A stretch of 64,000 bases of DNA from Pseudomonas khorasanensis (GTDB lineage Bacteria > Pseudomonadota > Gammaproteobacteria > Pseudomonadales > Pseudomonadaceae), in NCBI RefSeq assembly GCF_014268505.2, contig NZ_JABWQP020000013.1:1-64000 (forward strand). Direction: 5' to 3'. Numbering within the stretch: position 1 is the stretch's first letter; each line of letters begins with the position of its first letter. This document shows positions 32,819-42,170 of the stretch, piece after piece. The notes below the pieces were generated by a model. It saw only the letters and a program-made list of their open reading frames with translations, was not told the origin of the DNA and made no database searches. Position numbers and translations under genes: made by a program.

Positions 32819-34657
32819 ATGCGTCATGCACCAAATGACACGATTACCTGGGGCATGATGCTCCGCAAACTGCCGACGATCGCCAAAGCCATCCCACGGG
32901 TGGTCAAAGGCATGAAGGTGGCCAATGTCACGGATCCGACCCAAAGTTGTGGCCTGGGCTGGACGTTCGAGCAAGCGACCCTGCGCAATCCTGACGGCGT
33001 GGCCTTATTGCAGGGCGACGTTGCGTTGACCTACGAGCAGGTCAACCAGTGGGCCAATCGCATCGCGCATTATTTGAGCGAGCAGGGCATTGGCAAGGGC
33101 GACGTGGTCGCGGTGTTCATCGAGAACCGCCCGGAGTTGCTGGTGACGATTCTGGCGCTGGCCAAGGTCGGTGCGGTCAGTGCCCTGCTCAATACCTCGC
33201 TGATGCGTGACACGCTGATCCACAGTATCAATCTGGTCGCGCCCGTGGCCATTGTGGTCGGCGAAGAGCTGATCACCGCCTATGCCGCCGTGCGCGATCA
33301 GGTACCGATGGCGCCGCAGCGCACCTGGTGCGTGGCCGATCAGGACACCCACAGCCACCCGGGCATCGCGCCAGAGGGTTACGTCAACCTGATCAGCGCC
33401 AGTGCCGACGCATGCAGCCATAATCCGGCGAGCAGCGCGCAAATCTTCTTCGATGACCCGTGTTTCTACATCTACACCTCCGGCACCACGGGCCTGCCCA
33501 AGGCCGGGGTGTTCAAGCACGGGCGCTGGATGCGCAGCTCGGCGAGCTTCGGCATGATTGCCCTCGACATGCGACCCGAAGACGTCGTCTATTGCACTTT
33601 GCCGCTGTACCACGCCACCGGGCTGTGCGTGTGTTGGGGGTCGGCGATCAACGGCGCGTCGGGCTTTGCGATCCGCCGCAAGTTCAGCGCCAGTCAGTTC
33701 TGGAGCGATGTACGCCGTTATCGCGCCACTACCATCGGTTATGTCGGTGAGTTGTGTCGCTATCTGGTCGAGCAACCCGTCAGCGCAGATGACAGCCGTC
33801 ACGACGTGCGCAAGATGATCGGCAACGGCTTGCGACCCGGTGCGTGGGCCGAATTCAAGACGCGCTTCGGCGTCCGGCATATCTGCGAGCTGTATGCGGC
33901 AAGTGACGGCAACATCGGTTTTACCAACGTCCTCAATTTCGACAACACCGTCGGTTTTTCCCTGATGGCCTGGGAGCTGGTCGCCTACGATCACGACAGC
34001 GGCGAGCCGCTGCGTGGCGACGACGGCTTTATGCGCAAGGTCGGCAAGGGCGAGCAGGGCCTGCTGCTGGCGCGGATCGACGACAAGGCGCCACTGGACG
34101 GTTACACCGATCCGCAGAAAACCGCCCGGGTCGTTCTACGCGACGTTTTCAACAAGGGTGATCGCTTTTTCAACACAGGCGATCTGCTGCGCAACATCGG
34201 TTTCGGTCATGCGCAGTTTGTTGATCGCCTCGGTGATACCTATCGCTGGAAGGGCGAAAACGTGTCGACGACCGAGGTCGAAAATCTGCTGCTGCAACAC
34301 CCGTTGATCGCTGAGGCCGTGGCTTATGGCGTGGAAATTCCCGATAACAACGGGCGCGCCGGGATGGCCGCAATCACCCCGGCCGAATCACTGGCAACGC
34401 TGGATTTTGCCGAACTGCTGAGCTTTGCCCGGCAACGCATGCCGGCGTACGCCGTGCCGTTGTTTCTGCGGGTCAAGGTGAAAATGGAAACCACCGGTAC
34501 CTTCAAATACCAAAAGACGCGCCTGAAAACAGAAGGCTTCGACCCCGGCCAGACGGGCGACGATCCGATCTTCGCCTGGCTGCCGGGGAGCGATACTTAC
34601 GTGCGGATCGATGACGATATCCTCACGTCAATTCAGCAGGGCAAACTGCGTTATTGA
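32819..34657 (+). CDS. Long-chain acyl-CoA synthetase (FATP/FadD-like)
   Basis: The protein has 612 residues from the ATG at 32819. An AMP-binding enzyme: YIYTSGTTGLPKAGVFKH (P-loop), YAASDGN (A5), TGDLLR and VDRLGDTYRWKGENVSTTEVE (A8), ending with FKYQK near the catalytic lysine. FGMIALDMRPEDVVYCTLPLYH and the GDTYRWKGENVST form are typical of the very-long-chain/FATP branch and not of classical FadD. It activates fatty acids for beta-oxidation or lipid synthesis. It is followed by an ankyrin gene. Confidence 0.92.
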   Translation: MRHAPNDTITWGMMLRKLPTIAKAIPRVVKGMKVANVTDPTQSCGLGWTFEQATLRNPDGVALLQGDVALTYEQVNQWANRIAHYLSEQGIGKGDVVAVFIENRPELLVTILALAKVGAVSALLNTSLMRDTLIHSINLVAPVAIVVGEELITAYAAVRDQVPMAPQRTWCVADQDTHSHPGIAPEGYVNLISASADACSHNPASSAQIFFDDPCFYIYTSGTTGLPKAGVFKHGRWMRSSASFGMIALDMRPEDVVYCTLPLYHATGLCVCWGSAINGASGFAIRRKFSASQFWSDVRRYRATTIGYVGELCRYLVEQPVSADDSRHDVRKMIGNGLRPGAWAEFKTRFGVRHICELYAASDGNIGFTNVLNFDNTVGFSLMAWELVAYDHDSGEPLRGDDGFMRKVGKGEQGLLLARIDDKAPLDGYTDPQKTARVVLRDVFNKGDRFFNTGDLLRNIGFGHAQFVDRLGDTYRWKGENVSTTEVENLLLQHPLIAEAVAYGVEIPDNNGRAGMAAITPAESLATLDFAELLSFARQRMPAYAVPLFLRVKVKMETTGTFKYQKTRLKTEGFDPGQTGDDPIFAWLPGSDTYVRIDDDILTSIQQGKLRY

Positions 34658-34752
34658 GCCTGGCTATCGGGGCTCTCGGAAAAAAGCGAGTGACAGCCAT
34701 CGTCGCCCTCGGGAAACTGTCGGCTTTCCGATTGACCGAAATGGAGTCCCCC

Positions 34753-35271
34753 ATGTCCGACCAAAGCCGCCAGATGACCCCTGAGGAAGCTGCCGAATTC
34801 ACCGAGCAGGTTTTCAACAAGGCGCGCGACGGTGATGCCCAGATGCTGGATCGCCTGGTGACTGCCGGCCTGCCGGTGAACCTGAAAAACAGCAAGGGCG
34901 ATACGTTGCTGATGCTCGCCAGCTACTACGGCCATGTTGATGCTGTGAACGTGCTGCTTAAACACAAGGCCGATCCGGAAATGCGCAATGGCAATGGCCA
35001 GAGCCCGATTGCCGGTGCCGCGTTCAAAGGCGATCTTGCAGTGGTCAAGGCGCTGGTCGAGGCGGGCGCCGAGATTGAAGGCTCGTCCTTCGACGGCCGC
35101 ACGGCGCTGATGATGGCCGCGATGTTCAACCGCGTTGAAATCGTCGATTACCTGATCGGCCAGGGTGCCGACCCGAAAGCGAAGGACGCCAATGGCGTGA
35201 CGGCGCTGGATGCGGCCCGCACCATGGGTGCAGTTGATACCACCGCGCAACTGGAGAAACTCCTGGCCTGA
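34753..35271 (+). CDS. Ankyrin-repeat protein
   Basis: The protein has 172 residues from ATG 34753 (GGAG upstream). An N-terminal helix (MSDQSRQMTPEEAAEFTEQ) is followed by about four ankyrin repeats, recognisable as DTLLMLASYYGHVDAVNVLL, QSPIAGAAFKGDLAVVKALV and RTALMMAAMFNRVEIVDYLI. There is no signal peptide, so it is cytosolic and probably a protein-binding scaffold. Role and partner are unknown. Confidence 0.9.
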   Translation: MSDQSRQMTPEEAAEFTEQVFNKARDGDAQMLDRLVTAGLPVNLKNSKGDTLLMLASYYGHVDAVNVLLKHKADPEMRNGNGQSPIAGAAFKGDLAVVKALVEAGAEIEGSSFDGRTALMMAAMFNRVEIVDYLIGQGADPKAKDANGVTALDAARTMGAVDTTAQLEKLLA

Positions 35272-35277
35272 ACGCCT

Positions 35278-35388
35278 GTGGCGAGGGAGCTTGCTCCCGC
35301 TCCAGTGCGAAGCGCTGGCGAAAAGAGTGGCCCCTCGGATTTTTTTGGGGCCGGTACGCAGCCCAGCGGGAGCAAGCTCCCTCGCCAC
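35278..35388. repeat. REP-like inverted pair
   Basis: GTGGCGAGGGAGCTTGCTCC and the inverse GGAGCAAGCTCCCTCGCCAC, about 60 bases apart, a second Pseudomonas REP class. Confidence 0.88.
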
Positions 35389-35462
35389 GGGTGTCGGGCG
35401 TGCTGAAGAATGCGCTATCCTTCGCGCCCTCAAAATCTACCTTCGCCACAGGATTTGCCCTC

Positions 35463-35993
35463 ATGAAAGCCGCACTCGTCGAACTCATCAGCAAAATCAG
35501 CTCCGGCTGCATGGGCGAGGACGAGATCCTGAAAGTGGCCGACGAAGCGGCGCAGGCCTACGCCGATGCCGATGCCTTTCTGGCGGCCAACCCGGACATC
35601 AACTACGACGACACTTTCCCGATTCCGTTGGGTGAGTGGGTTGTGGTCGGCAGCCTGCCGGAAACCGTGCTGTTCCAGGCCGACACCTACGTCGATCTGT
35701 TCGCACAAATCGTCGCCTCGTTTGGTCCGGGTGTGGACTTCAATCTCAAGCCCAAGCAACTGGCCAGGACTGAAGCGCTGACCGCACTCAACCGCATCCA
35801 GGTGCAAATGAGCAGCCTGAGCAAGGAAAACGGTGGCTATACGCTGATGAACTTCAGCCAGTTGCTCGACGATGAACTGCAAATGGTGCTCGTCTATGGC
35901 AATGACGTGCCACGGGTGCTGGAGTTGTGCGCCGAGGTTGGCATTGTCGCGGCTCCTGCGCTGGAAGCCTTGAAGATCGCCGTTCACGTCTGA
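35463..35993 (+). CDS. Conserved protein of unknown function
   Basis: The protein has 176 residues from the ATG at 35463. It is acidic and helical, with MKAALVELISKISSGCMGED at the start and no signal peptide or membrane segment. No motif is recognised. It lies between REP elements and is monocistronic. I expect homologues in other pseudomonads, but this is not verified. Confidence 0.7.
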   Translation: MKAALVELISKISSGCMGEDEILKVADEAAQAYADADAFLAANPDINYDDTFPIPLGEWVVVGSLPETVLFQADTYVDLFAQIVASFGPGVDFNLKPKQLARTEALTALNRIQVQMSSLSKENGGYTLMNFSQLLDDELQMVLVYGNDVPRVLELCAEVGIVAAPALEALKIAVHV

Positions 35994-36065
35994 ACGCAAT
36001 AAAAGGGAACCCTGCGCGCGACCGTCTATCCTAAAAAGTGCATGCCACTATTCTGGAGCGACACC

Positions 36066-36257
36066 ATGGGTTCCACGTTCAACGGTTTGATTGGCCTGAT
36101 CATCCTTGCCCTCGACATCTGGGCGATCATCAACGTGCTCAAAAGCGGCGCCTCCACCGGGATGAAAATCGTCTGGGTGCTGCTGATCATCCTTCTGCCA
36201 GTGCTGGGCCTGATCATCTGGGCGATTGCCGGGCCGCGAGGCAGCGTCCGAATCTGA
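36066..36257 (+). CDS. Small membrane protein with phospholipase D N-terminal-like (PLDc_N) domain
   Basis: The protein has 63 residues from ATG 36066 with GGAG nine bases upstream. Two hydrophobic helices surround a short polar loop (LKSGASTGMKIVW), and the second helix ends in LLIILLPVLGLIIWAIAGPR, the hallmark of the PLDc_N family. Function unknown; probably an inner-membrane peptide. Confidence 0.85.
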   Translation: MGSTFNGLIGLIILALDIWAIINVLKSGASTGMKIVWVLLIILLPVLGLIIWAIAGPRGSVRI

Positions 36258-36283
36258 CCTTGTTTTCGAGCACACCGCGATCC

Positions 36284-36374
36284 CTGTGGGAGTGAGCCTG
36301 CTCGCGAACACGTTGTGTCAGTCGCCATCGCCGGCGACTGATCACCCGCTTTCGCGAGCAGGCTCGCTCCCACA
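36284..36374. repeat. REP pair
   Basis: GTGGGAGTGAGCCTGCTCGC and its inverse about 40 bases later, between the PLDc_N gene and speE. Confidence 0.9.
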
Positions 36375-36499
36375 GTAGTTTGCGGTTGGTAAAAAATAAG
36401 CTGACGTTCGACCTGTCATCTTCGGCAACGTAGAATGCGCGCCTTTCCCGGGCAATCGTCCCCACGATGGCGCCCGCGCATTTATCGGAGCACTTGACC

Positions 36500-37375
36500 A
36501 TGACCGTCACCAAGACCAGCGAGTACCTGGAAACCCTCTACGAAGGCTACGGCCAGCGTTTTCGCATGGAAAAACTGCTGCACGAAGTGCGCACCGAACA
36601 CCAGCATCTGGTGATCTTCCAGAACCCGCGCATGGGCCGGGTCATGGCGCTGGACGGCGTCATCCAGACCACCGAAGCCGATGAATTCATCTACCACGAA
36701 ATGCTCACCCATGTGCCGATCCTCGCCCACGGCACTGCCAAGCGTGTGTTAATCATCGGTGGCGGTGACGGCGGCATGCTGCGCGAAGTGACCAAGCACG
36801 CCGGTGTCGAGCACATCACCATGGTCGAGATCGATGGCACCGTGGTCGATATGTGCAAAGAGTTTTTGCCAAACCATTCTGCTGGCGCTTACGAAGATCC
36901 ACGCCTGAACCTGGTGATCGATGACGGCATGCGTTTCGTCGCCACCACCACTGAAAAATTCGACGTGATCATCTCCGATTCCACCGACCCGATCGGTCCG
37001 GGCGAGGTGCTGTTCTCGGAAAACTTCTACCAGGCTTGCCATCGTTGCCTGAACGAAGGCGGCATCCTCGTGACCCAGAACGGCACCCCGTTCATGCAGA
37101 TCGACGAAGTCAAAACCACCGCCGGCCGCCTGCGCAGCCTGTTCCCGGACTGGCACTTCTATCAGGCTGCCGTGCCGACCTACATCGGTGGCTCGATGAC
37201 CTTCGCGTGGGGCTCGACCAACCCGGCCTACCGCAAGCTCAGCCGTGAAACCCTGCAACAGCGCTTCATCGGCAGCGGCATCGTCACCCGTTACTACAAC
37301 CCGGAAATCCACATCGGCGCGTTCGCCTTGCCACAATATGTGCTGCAGGCGGTCAACAAGCCAAGCAACGATTAA
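36500..37375 (+). CDS. speE: Spermidine synthase
   Basis: The protein has 291 residues from ATG 36500. Aminopropyl-transferase motifs: VLIIGGGDGGMLREV, VEIDGTVVDMCKEF, and VIISDSTDPIGPGEVLF with the catalytic Asp. It moves an aminopropyl group from decarboxylated S-adenosylmethionine to putrescine. The longer polyamine synthases of eukaryotes lack this compact form. It is monocistronic and followed by a REP pair. Confidence 0.95.
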   Translation: MTVTKTSEYLETLYEGYGQRFRMEKLLHEVRTEHQHLVIFQNPRMGRVMALDGVIQTTEADEFIYHEMLTHVPILAHGTAKRVLIIGGGDGGMLREVTKHAGVEHITMVEIDGTVVDMCKEFLPNHSAGAYEDPRLNLVIDDGMRFVATTTEKFDVIISDSTDPIGPGEVLFSENFYQACHRCLNEGGILVTQNGTPFMQIDEVKTTAGRLRSLFPDWHFYQAAVPTYIGGSMTFAWGSTNPAYRKLSRETLQQRFIGSGIVTRYYNPEIHIGAFALPQYVLQAVNKPSND

Positions 37376-37399
37376 TACACCCCCGAAATAATCCCTCCC

Positions 37400-37486
37400 G
37401 TGGGAGCGAGCCTGCTCGCGAAGGCGCAGTGTCAGTCAAATCAATATCGATTGGCACTGCACATTCGCGAGCAGGCTCGCTCCCAC
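37400..37486. repeat. REP pair
   Basis: GTGGGAGCGAGCCTGCTCGC and its inverse, 41 bases apart. Confidence 0.9.
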
Positions 37487-37598
37487 ATCGAGTCATCTGT
37501 TTTTCCTGACCACGAGCTGTAATCCTTTTGAACCAACACTCTCGGAAAAAAGTCGAGATAGAGGTAAGCCCATTAACGGGTTGATCGAGGAGGCACCG

Positions 37599-37832
37599 AT
37601 GCAAAAGTGGAAAGTCACTTTCGTGGATGATCATGGTGAAATCGTTGATGAAGTCTTCGAACGTGAGGAATGCCCATCCGACGATGAGGCCGCACGGCTT
37701 ATCAAGGAGCGGCTTCTTCCGGTCGCCGCCCAACTGGATCTGAACGATCTGGAAGGGCGCACCGCCGATGCCGGGGTGAAAAATCTCAAGACCCAGAACG
37801 GCATCGAAATCCGCAGCATCACGCCCATCTGA
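37599..37832 (+). CDS. Small conserved acidic protein
   Basis: The protein has 77 residues from ATG 37599, with GAGGAGG six bases upstream. It is acidic and soluble: MQKWKVTFVDDHGEIVDEVF, then helical EAARLIKERLLPVAAQLD. The function is not known. The strong ribosome site supports translation. Confidence 0.75.
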   Translation: MQKWKVTFVDDHGEIVDEVFEREECPSDDEAARLIKERLLPVAAQLDLNDLEGRTADAGVKNLKTQNGIEIRSITPI

Positions 37833-38042
37833 ATACTTCCTTTCATCTTGTATAACCAGGCCTTGGCAGCAGCGCTCTCTTGGGGCTACTCTGCAATCGA
37901 GATCAGCGAATGGATCGCTAAGGTCTGGTCTTGTCAGCTACATGCTTGCTTCCCGCGCGCAACCACGTTGCCGTAGTACTTTGGCCAAGGGCCCGGGGCG
38001 GGAATACGGAAAGTCTATCCATCTATGCGAGGGGGACGATTC
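37833..38042. other. Short gap before rraB
   Basis: It contains the GAGGGGG ribosome site of rraB. No gene seen. Confidence 0.4.
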
Positions 38043-38390
38043 ATGAGCACAGCCTATCAAGAAGACATCAGCAGCAATGTTCTGCGCCGCATGAAAGAAG
38101 GCGGCTTCGATTTTTCCCGTTTCCATCCCATCGAGTTCTATGCGATTTTCCCGGACGAGGAGCGGGCGCGCAGGGCGGCAGGCAAGTTTCGCGGTGAATC
38201 CATCAATGCCCAGGTCAGTGCGCGCGAGGATGGCGCCTGGTCTCTGGAATTGAGCAAGGTGATGTACGCAACCTATGACGACATCGGTGATTTCGAGCAG
38301 GGCTTTTCGGCGGTGGTCGAGCCGCTGGGCGGCATTATCGAGGGTTGGGGTGTGAAGCAGGAGGTGCGCAATCGCTATCGGTTGAATTGA
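38043..38390 (+). CDS. rraB: RraB-family ribonuclease E inhibitor
   Basis: The protein has 115 residues with a strong ribosome site (GAGGGGG). The pattern VLRRMKEGGFDFSRFHPIEF, ARRAAGKFRGESI and VEPLGGIIEGWG is characteristic of RraB. It binds RNase E and lowers mRNA decay. A UUCG hairpin terminator follows. Confidence 0.9.
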   Translation: MSTAYQEDISSNVLRRMKEGGFDFSRFHPIEFYAIFPDEERARRAAGKFRGESINAQVSAREDGAWSLELSKVMYATYDDIGDFEQGFSAVVEPLGGIIEGWGVKQEVRNRYRLN

Positions 38391-38410
38391 TCCTCTGCAG
38401 CAACTGTTCA

Positions 38411-38446
38411 GCAACGGCTGACCTTCGGGTCGGCCGTTGCCGTTTC
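38411..38446 (+). terminator. Terminator after rraB
   Basis: CAACGGCTGACC-TTCG-GGTCGGCCGTTG gives a long stem with a UUCG tetraloop. The tract after it is short (CCGTTT), so efficiency is uncertain. Confidence 0.6.
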
Positions 38447-38493
38447 TGGCAACGTCAATGGCTGTGGCAAAACCCTGAAACAAGAATCCCGGG

Positions 38494-38522
38494 CAAAAAA
38501 AAGCCACCGGAGAGGGTGGCTA
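38494..38522 (-). terminator. Strong minus-strand terminator without an assigned gene
   Basis: On the minus strand AGCCACC-CTCTCC-GGTGGCT is followed by eight T. It must end a transcript coming from 38523-38878, where no firm gene is known. Confidence 0.7.
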
Positions 38523-38878
38523 AAAGGGAAGTCCGACAAGAAGCTAAAACCGCTCAATGTTGAAGCGGGGCGGGGCTGCCGGTGCAGTCCAGGTCAGTTG
38601 AGCTGGCGACTTCGCGGCGCAGTGCCGAAGAAGTTTTTGCAGCGAATGCGAGGATTATCCCCAGCCAGGGCCGGGCAGTGAAATCAACTCTGACTATGCT
38701 GGTGATAGGCGCAGCAATGCGTCGCAATGAAGCGGGGGCAATCGGGTCGGGGCATTTGCCGCACAGGAATGGTGCGCTGCCTGCGGCGTGGATATACAAC
38801 CGGTTGAAATCAAAGCGTTTATGCCGATGGCACGGGCCTTGCGAAGGCCTGTTGGTCCGGAGTGACAAGGAGTACGGC
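38523..38878. other. Region upstream of ATP-grasp gene with an unassigned minus-strand transcript
   Basis: A minus-strand frame from 38889 to 38554 (or shorter, from a TTG inside) stays open and ends 32 bases before the strong terminator. It contains no recognised family and no clear ribosome site. It could be a small protein gene or a small RNA. Confidence 0.35.
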
Positions 38879-40288
38879 ATGATCCGCACCTTTTTTGATG
38901 AGATGTACGATGCCGGCGGCGTGGTTCGCCCGCATTACCGGGAATTCGCCCGCTGGCTGGCCGAGACGCCTGACGAACTGCTTGCGCAGCGTCGTCGCGA
39001 AGCCGATCTGCTGTTCCATCGTGCCGGAATCACCTTCACGCTCTACGGCGACGAGCAGGGCACCGAGCGCCTGATTCCGTTCGACACCATTCCGCGCAGC
39101 ATTCCCGCCAGTGAATGGCGGATTGTCGAGCGCGGCTGCATCCAGCGGGTCAAGGCGCTGAACATGTTCCTCGCCGACCTTTACCACGAGCAGCGCATCA
39201 TAAAGGCCGGGATCATTCCCGCCGAACAGGTCCTGGCCAACGAGCAATACCAGTTGGCGATGCAAGGCCTGGACCTGCACCGCGACATTTACTCGCACAT
39301 CTCAGGCGTCGATCTGGTCCGCGACGGCGACGGCACTTACTACGTGCTGGAAGACAATTTGCGCACCCCGAGCGGCGTGAGCTACATGCTCGAAGACCGC
39401 AAGATGATGATGCGTCTGTTCCCCGAACTGTTCGCCGCCCAGCGCATTGCACCTATCGATCACTATCCGAACCTGTTGCTCGACACCCTGAAAAGCTCAA
39501 GCCCGATCGACAACCCCAGCGTGGTCGTATTGACGCCGGGGCGTTTCAACAGCGCCTTTTTTGAACATGCATTCCTGGCGCGGGAAATGGGCGTTGAACT
39601 GGTCGAAGGCGCGGATCTGTTCGTGCGCGACGACAAGGTGTTCATGCGCACCACCGATGGCCCGAAAGCAGTGGACGTGATTTACCGTCGTCTCGATGAC
39701 GCATTCCTCGACCCGCTGGCGTTCAACCCGGATTCAATGCTGGGTGTGCCGGGTCTGCTGTCGTCCTATCGTTCCGGCAACGTGGTGCTGGCCAACGCCA
39801 TCGGTACCGGAGTGGCGGACGACAAGTCGGTATACCCGTTTGTCACCGACATGATCCGTTTCTACCTCGACGAGGAGCCGATTCTCAAGAACGTGCCGAC
39901 CTGGCAGTGCCGCAATCCGTCTGAACTTTCCCATGTGCTGGCCAATCTTCAGGATTTAGTCGTCAAGGAAACCCAAGGCTCCGGTGGTTACGGGATGCTG
40001 GTGGGGCCGGCCGCGACGACGGCGCAAATCGATGCCTTTCGTGAGCGCATCAAGGCCAAGCCTCATGCGTATATCGCGCAGCCGACGCTGTCGCTGTCGA
40101 CCTGTCCGACTTTCGTCGAAAACGGCATCGCGCCGCGCCATATCGATTTGCGCCCGTTCGTCTTGTCCGGTCGCGAAACCCGGGTTGTGCCCGGTGGTTT
40201 GACCCGTGTCGCATTGCGCGAAGGCTCCCTGGTGGTGAATTCCTCCCAGGGTGGCGGAACCAAGGACACCTGGGTGGTCGAGGATTGA
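38879..40288 (+). CDS. Circularly permuted ATP-grasp ligase
   Basis: The protein has 469 residues from ATG 38879 (AAGGAG upstream). A circularly permuted ATP-grasp protein (old DUF404/DUF407): YYVLEDNLRTPSGVSYML, VIYRRLDDAF, VVKETQGSGGYGMLVG and HIDLRPFVL. It is always found with an alpha-E protein and a transglutaminase-like protease, as here. The trio is predicted to ligate or remove an amino acid or peptide tag; the substrate is not known. Confidence 0.9.
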   Translation: MIRTFFDEMYDAGGVVRPHYREFARWLAETPDELLAQRRREADLLFHRAGITFTLYGDEQGTERLIPFDTIPRSIPASEWRIVERGCIQRVKALNMFLADLYHEQRIIKAGIIPAEQVLANEQYQLAMQGLDLHRDIYSHISGVDLVRDGDGTYYVLEDNLRTPSGVSYMLEDRKMMMRLFPELFAAQRIAPIDHYPNLLLDTLKSSSPIDNPSVVVLTPGRFNSAFFEHAFLAREMGVELVEGADLFVRDDKVFMRTTDGPKAVDVIYRRLDDAFLDPLAFNPDSMLGVPGLLSSYRSGNVVLANAIGTGVADDKSVYPFVTDMIRFYLDEEPILKNVPTWQCRNPSELSHVLANLQDLVVKETQGSGGYGMLVGPAATTAQIDAFRERIKAKPHAYIAQPTLSLSTCPTFVENGIAPRHIDLRPFVLSGRETRVVPGGLTRVALREGSLVVNSSQGGGTKDTWVVED

Positions 40289-40300
40289 AGGAAGCTTGCC

Positions 40301-41251
40301 ATGTTAAGTAGAACTGCCTCGGATCTGTACTGGATGTCGCGTTACCTGGAGCGCGCGGAGAACCTCGCGCGAATGCTCGACGTCAGTTACTCGCTGTCGC
40401 TGATGCCGCAGGACGGTCGCGGCGACGGCCTGCACGAACTCGCCATGCCGTTGCTGATCACCGGCACCCTGGACGATTACCTTGAGCGCCACGGCGAGCT
40501 GCACGCAGAGCGCCTGTTGCACTTCTTTGCACTCGATGCGGCCAACCCGGCCAGCATCTACAGCTGCCTCGGCGCGGCGCGGGCCAGTGCTCATGCGGTG
40601 CGCGGACGAATCACCGCTGACATGTGGGAAAACATCAACGCGACCTGGCTGGAAATTCGCGGCATCGCCGAACAGGGCCTCAGTCGATATGGCATGAGTC
40701 GCTTCTGCGAGTGGATCAAGGAACGCTCGCACCTGTTTCGTGGCGCGTCCTACGGCACGATCATGCGCAACGATGCGTTTCGCTTCATTCGTCTGGGCAC
40801 GTTTATCGAGCGGGCGGACAACACCCTGCGACTGCTGGATGCCCGTTATGAAATGGCCGGGGATCAGGCCGAAGCGGTCAGTGATGGCACCGCTCACGCC
40901 TACTATCAGTGGAGTGCGCTGCTGCGCGCCTTGTCGTCCTTCGAGGCCTACACCGAAATCTACCGCGATGCGCCCGGCGCCCGGCATGTCGCCGAGCTGC
41001 TGCTTTTGCGCGCCGACGTCCCGCGTTCGCTACGTGCCTGCACCGAAGAGATCGATCAGATTCTTGCGCAACTGCCAGGCGCCAACGGCCGTCCGGCACA
41101 ACGCCTGGCAGCGGAAATGGACGCACGCGTGCGCTACACCGGCATTAACGAAATCCTTGAGGAAGGTCTGCACGCCTGGCTGACCGAATTCATCCCGCTG
41201 GTCCGCCAGTTGGGCAACGCCATTCACAGTTCGTACCTGGAGGCTGCATGA
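40301..41251 (+). CDS. Alpha-E domain protein
   Basis: The protein has 316 residues, entirely helical. MLSRTASDLYWMSRYLERAE is the defining start of the alpha-E (DUF403) family. It is encoded 12 bases after the ATP-grasp gene and overlaps the transglutaminase gene by four bases, so the three proteins are made together. It is thought to support the ATP-grasp partner; its activity is unknown. Confidence 0.92.
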   Translation: MLSRTASDLYWMSRYLERAENLARMLDVSYSLSLMPQDGRGDGLHELAMPLLITGTLDDYLERHGELHAERLLHFFALDAANPASIYSCLGAARASAHAVRGRITADMWENINATWLEIRGIAEQGLSRYGMSRFCEWIKERSHLFRGASYGTIMRNDAFRFIRLGTFIERADNTLRLLDARYEMAGDQAEAVSDGTAHAYYQWSALLRALSSFEAYTEIYRDAPGARHVAELLLLRADVPRSLRACTEEIDQILAQLPGANGRPAQRLAAEMDARVRYTGINEILEEGLHAWLTEFIPLVRQLGNAIHSSYLEAA

Positions 41252-42051
41252 GACTTTCCATAAGCCACGAGACCACCTATCACTACGAAGACCAGGTGCG
41301 TGCGAGCATCCAGTACCTGCGCCTGACGCCTCACGACAGCGAACGTCAGCATGTGCTGAGCTGGCAACTCGACCTGCCGCGCCCGGTGCGCGCTCAACTC
41401 GATCCGTTCGGCAACATCCTGCATGTGCTGACCATGGACGAGCCTCACGAAGCAATCATCATCGGCGCACGCGGTCAGGTCGATATCGACGAATTGCGCG
41501 AGGCCGAACACGAAAGCCAGTCAGCGCTGCCGTTCCTGCGCTTTACCCGTTTGACCGAAGCGGACGAAGCCTTGCGCGAGTTTGCCGCTAAGTCGTGCAA
41601 ACAACGGCGTGATCGCACGGCGCTGATCGACTTGATGCACGGTTTGAATCAACACATGACTTACACGCCGGGCTCCACCGAAGTCGACACCAGTGCCGCT
41701 GAAGCTTTTGCTGGCCGTGCGGGTGTTTGTCAGGATCATGCTCACGCGTTCCTCGCCTGCGCACGCAGCCTCGGCGTGCCGTCGCGTTATGTGTCGGGCT
41801 ATCTGTACAGTGAGGATTGCGAGCACCTTGCCAGCCACGCCTGGGCGGAAGCGTGGCTCGATGACGCGTGGTACAGCTTTGACGTGACCAATCAACTGGC
41901 CCGGCCGGAGCGACATTTGAAGCTGGCGGTGGGCCTTGACTACCTGGATGCCTGCCCGGTGCGCGGGATGCGCCGTGGCGGTGGATGCGAGCAAATGCAT
42001 GCCAAGGTGTTTGTCTCGCCGACGCCGGTTATCTCCGTGCAACAACAGTAG
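41248..42051 (+). CDS. Transglutaminase-like protease of the ATP-grasp/alpha-E trio
   Basis: The protein has 267 residues. The N-terminal beta domain (MRLSISHETTYHYEDQVRAS) belongs to the Bact_transglu_N type. The catalytic triad is visible as Cys in AGVCQDHAHAFL, His in SHAWAEAWL and Asp in SFDVTN. There is no signal peptide, so it is cytosolic. It probably cleaves an isopeptide or peptide made by the ATP-grasp partner. Confidence 0.92.
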   Translation: MRLSISHETTYHYEDQVRASIQYLRLTPHDSERQHVLSWQLDLPRPVRAQLDPFGNILHVLTMDEPHEAIIIGARGQVDIDELREAEHESQSALPFLRFTRLTEADEALREFAAKSCKQRRDRTALIDLMHGLNQHMTYTPGSTEVDTSAAEAFAGRAGVCQDHAHAFLACARSLGVPSRYVSGYLYSEDCEHLASHAWAEAWLDDAWYSFDVTNQLARPERHLKLAVGLDYLDACPVRGMRRGGGCEQMHAKVFVSPTPVISVQQQ

Positions 42052-42065
42052 GCTTCACACCAATC

Positions 42066-42155
42066 CCCTTTAGGGAGCTGCGGCACGCTGCGATCTTTGT
42101 TTTTAAAGATCAAAAGATCGCAGCCTCGTTTCACTCGACAGCTCCTACAGGGTTT
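42066..42155. repeat. Imperfect inverted repeat between convergent genes
   Basis: GAGCTGCGGCACGCTGCGATC and AAAGATCGCAGCCTCG with a T-run loop, bounded by AGCTCC/GGAGCT ends. It is a common Pseudomonas intergenic repeat and may also act as a terminator. Confidence 0.7.
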
Positions 42156-42170
42156 GTGTTGAACGGGTGA

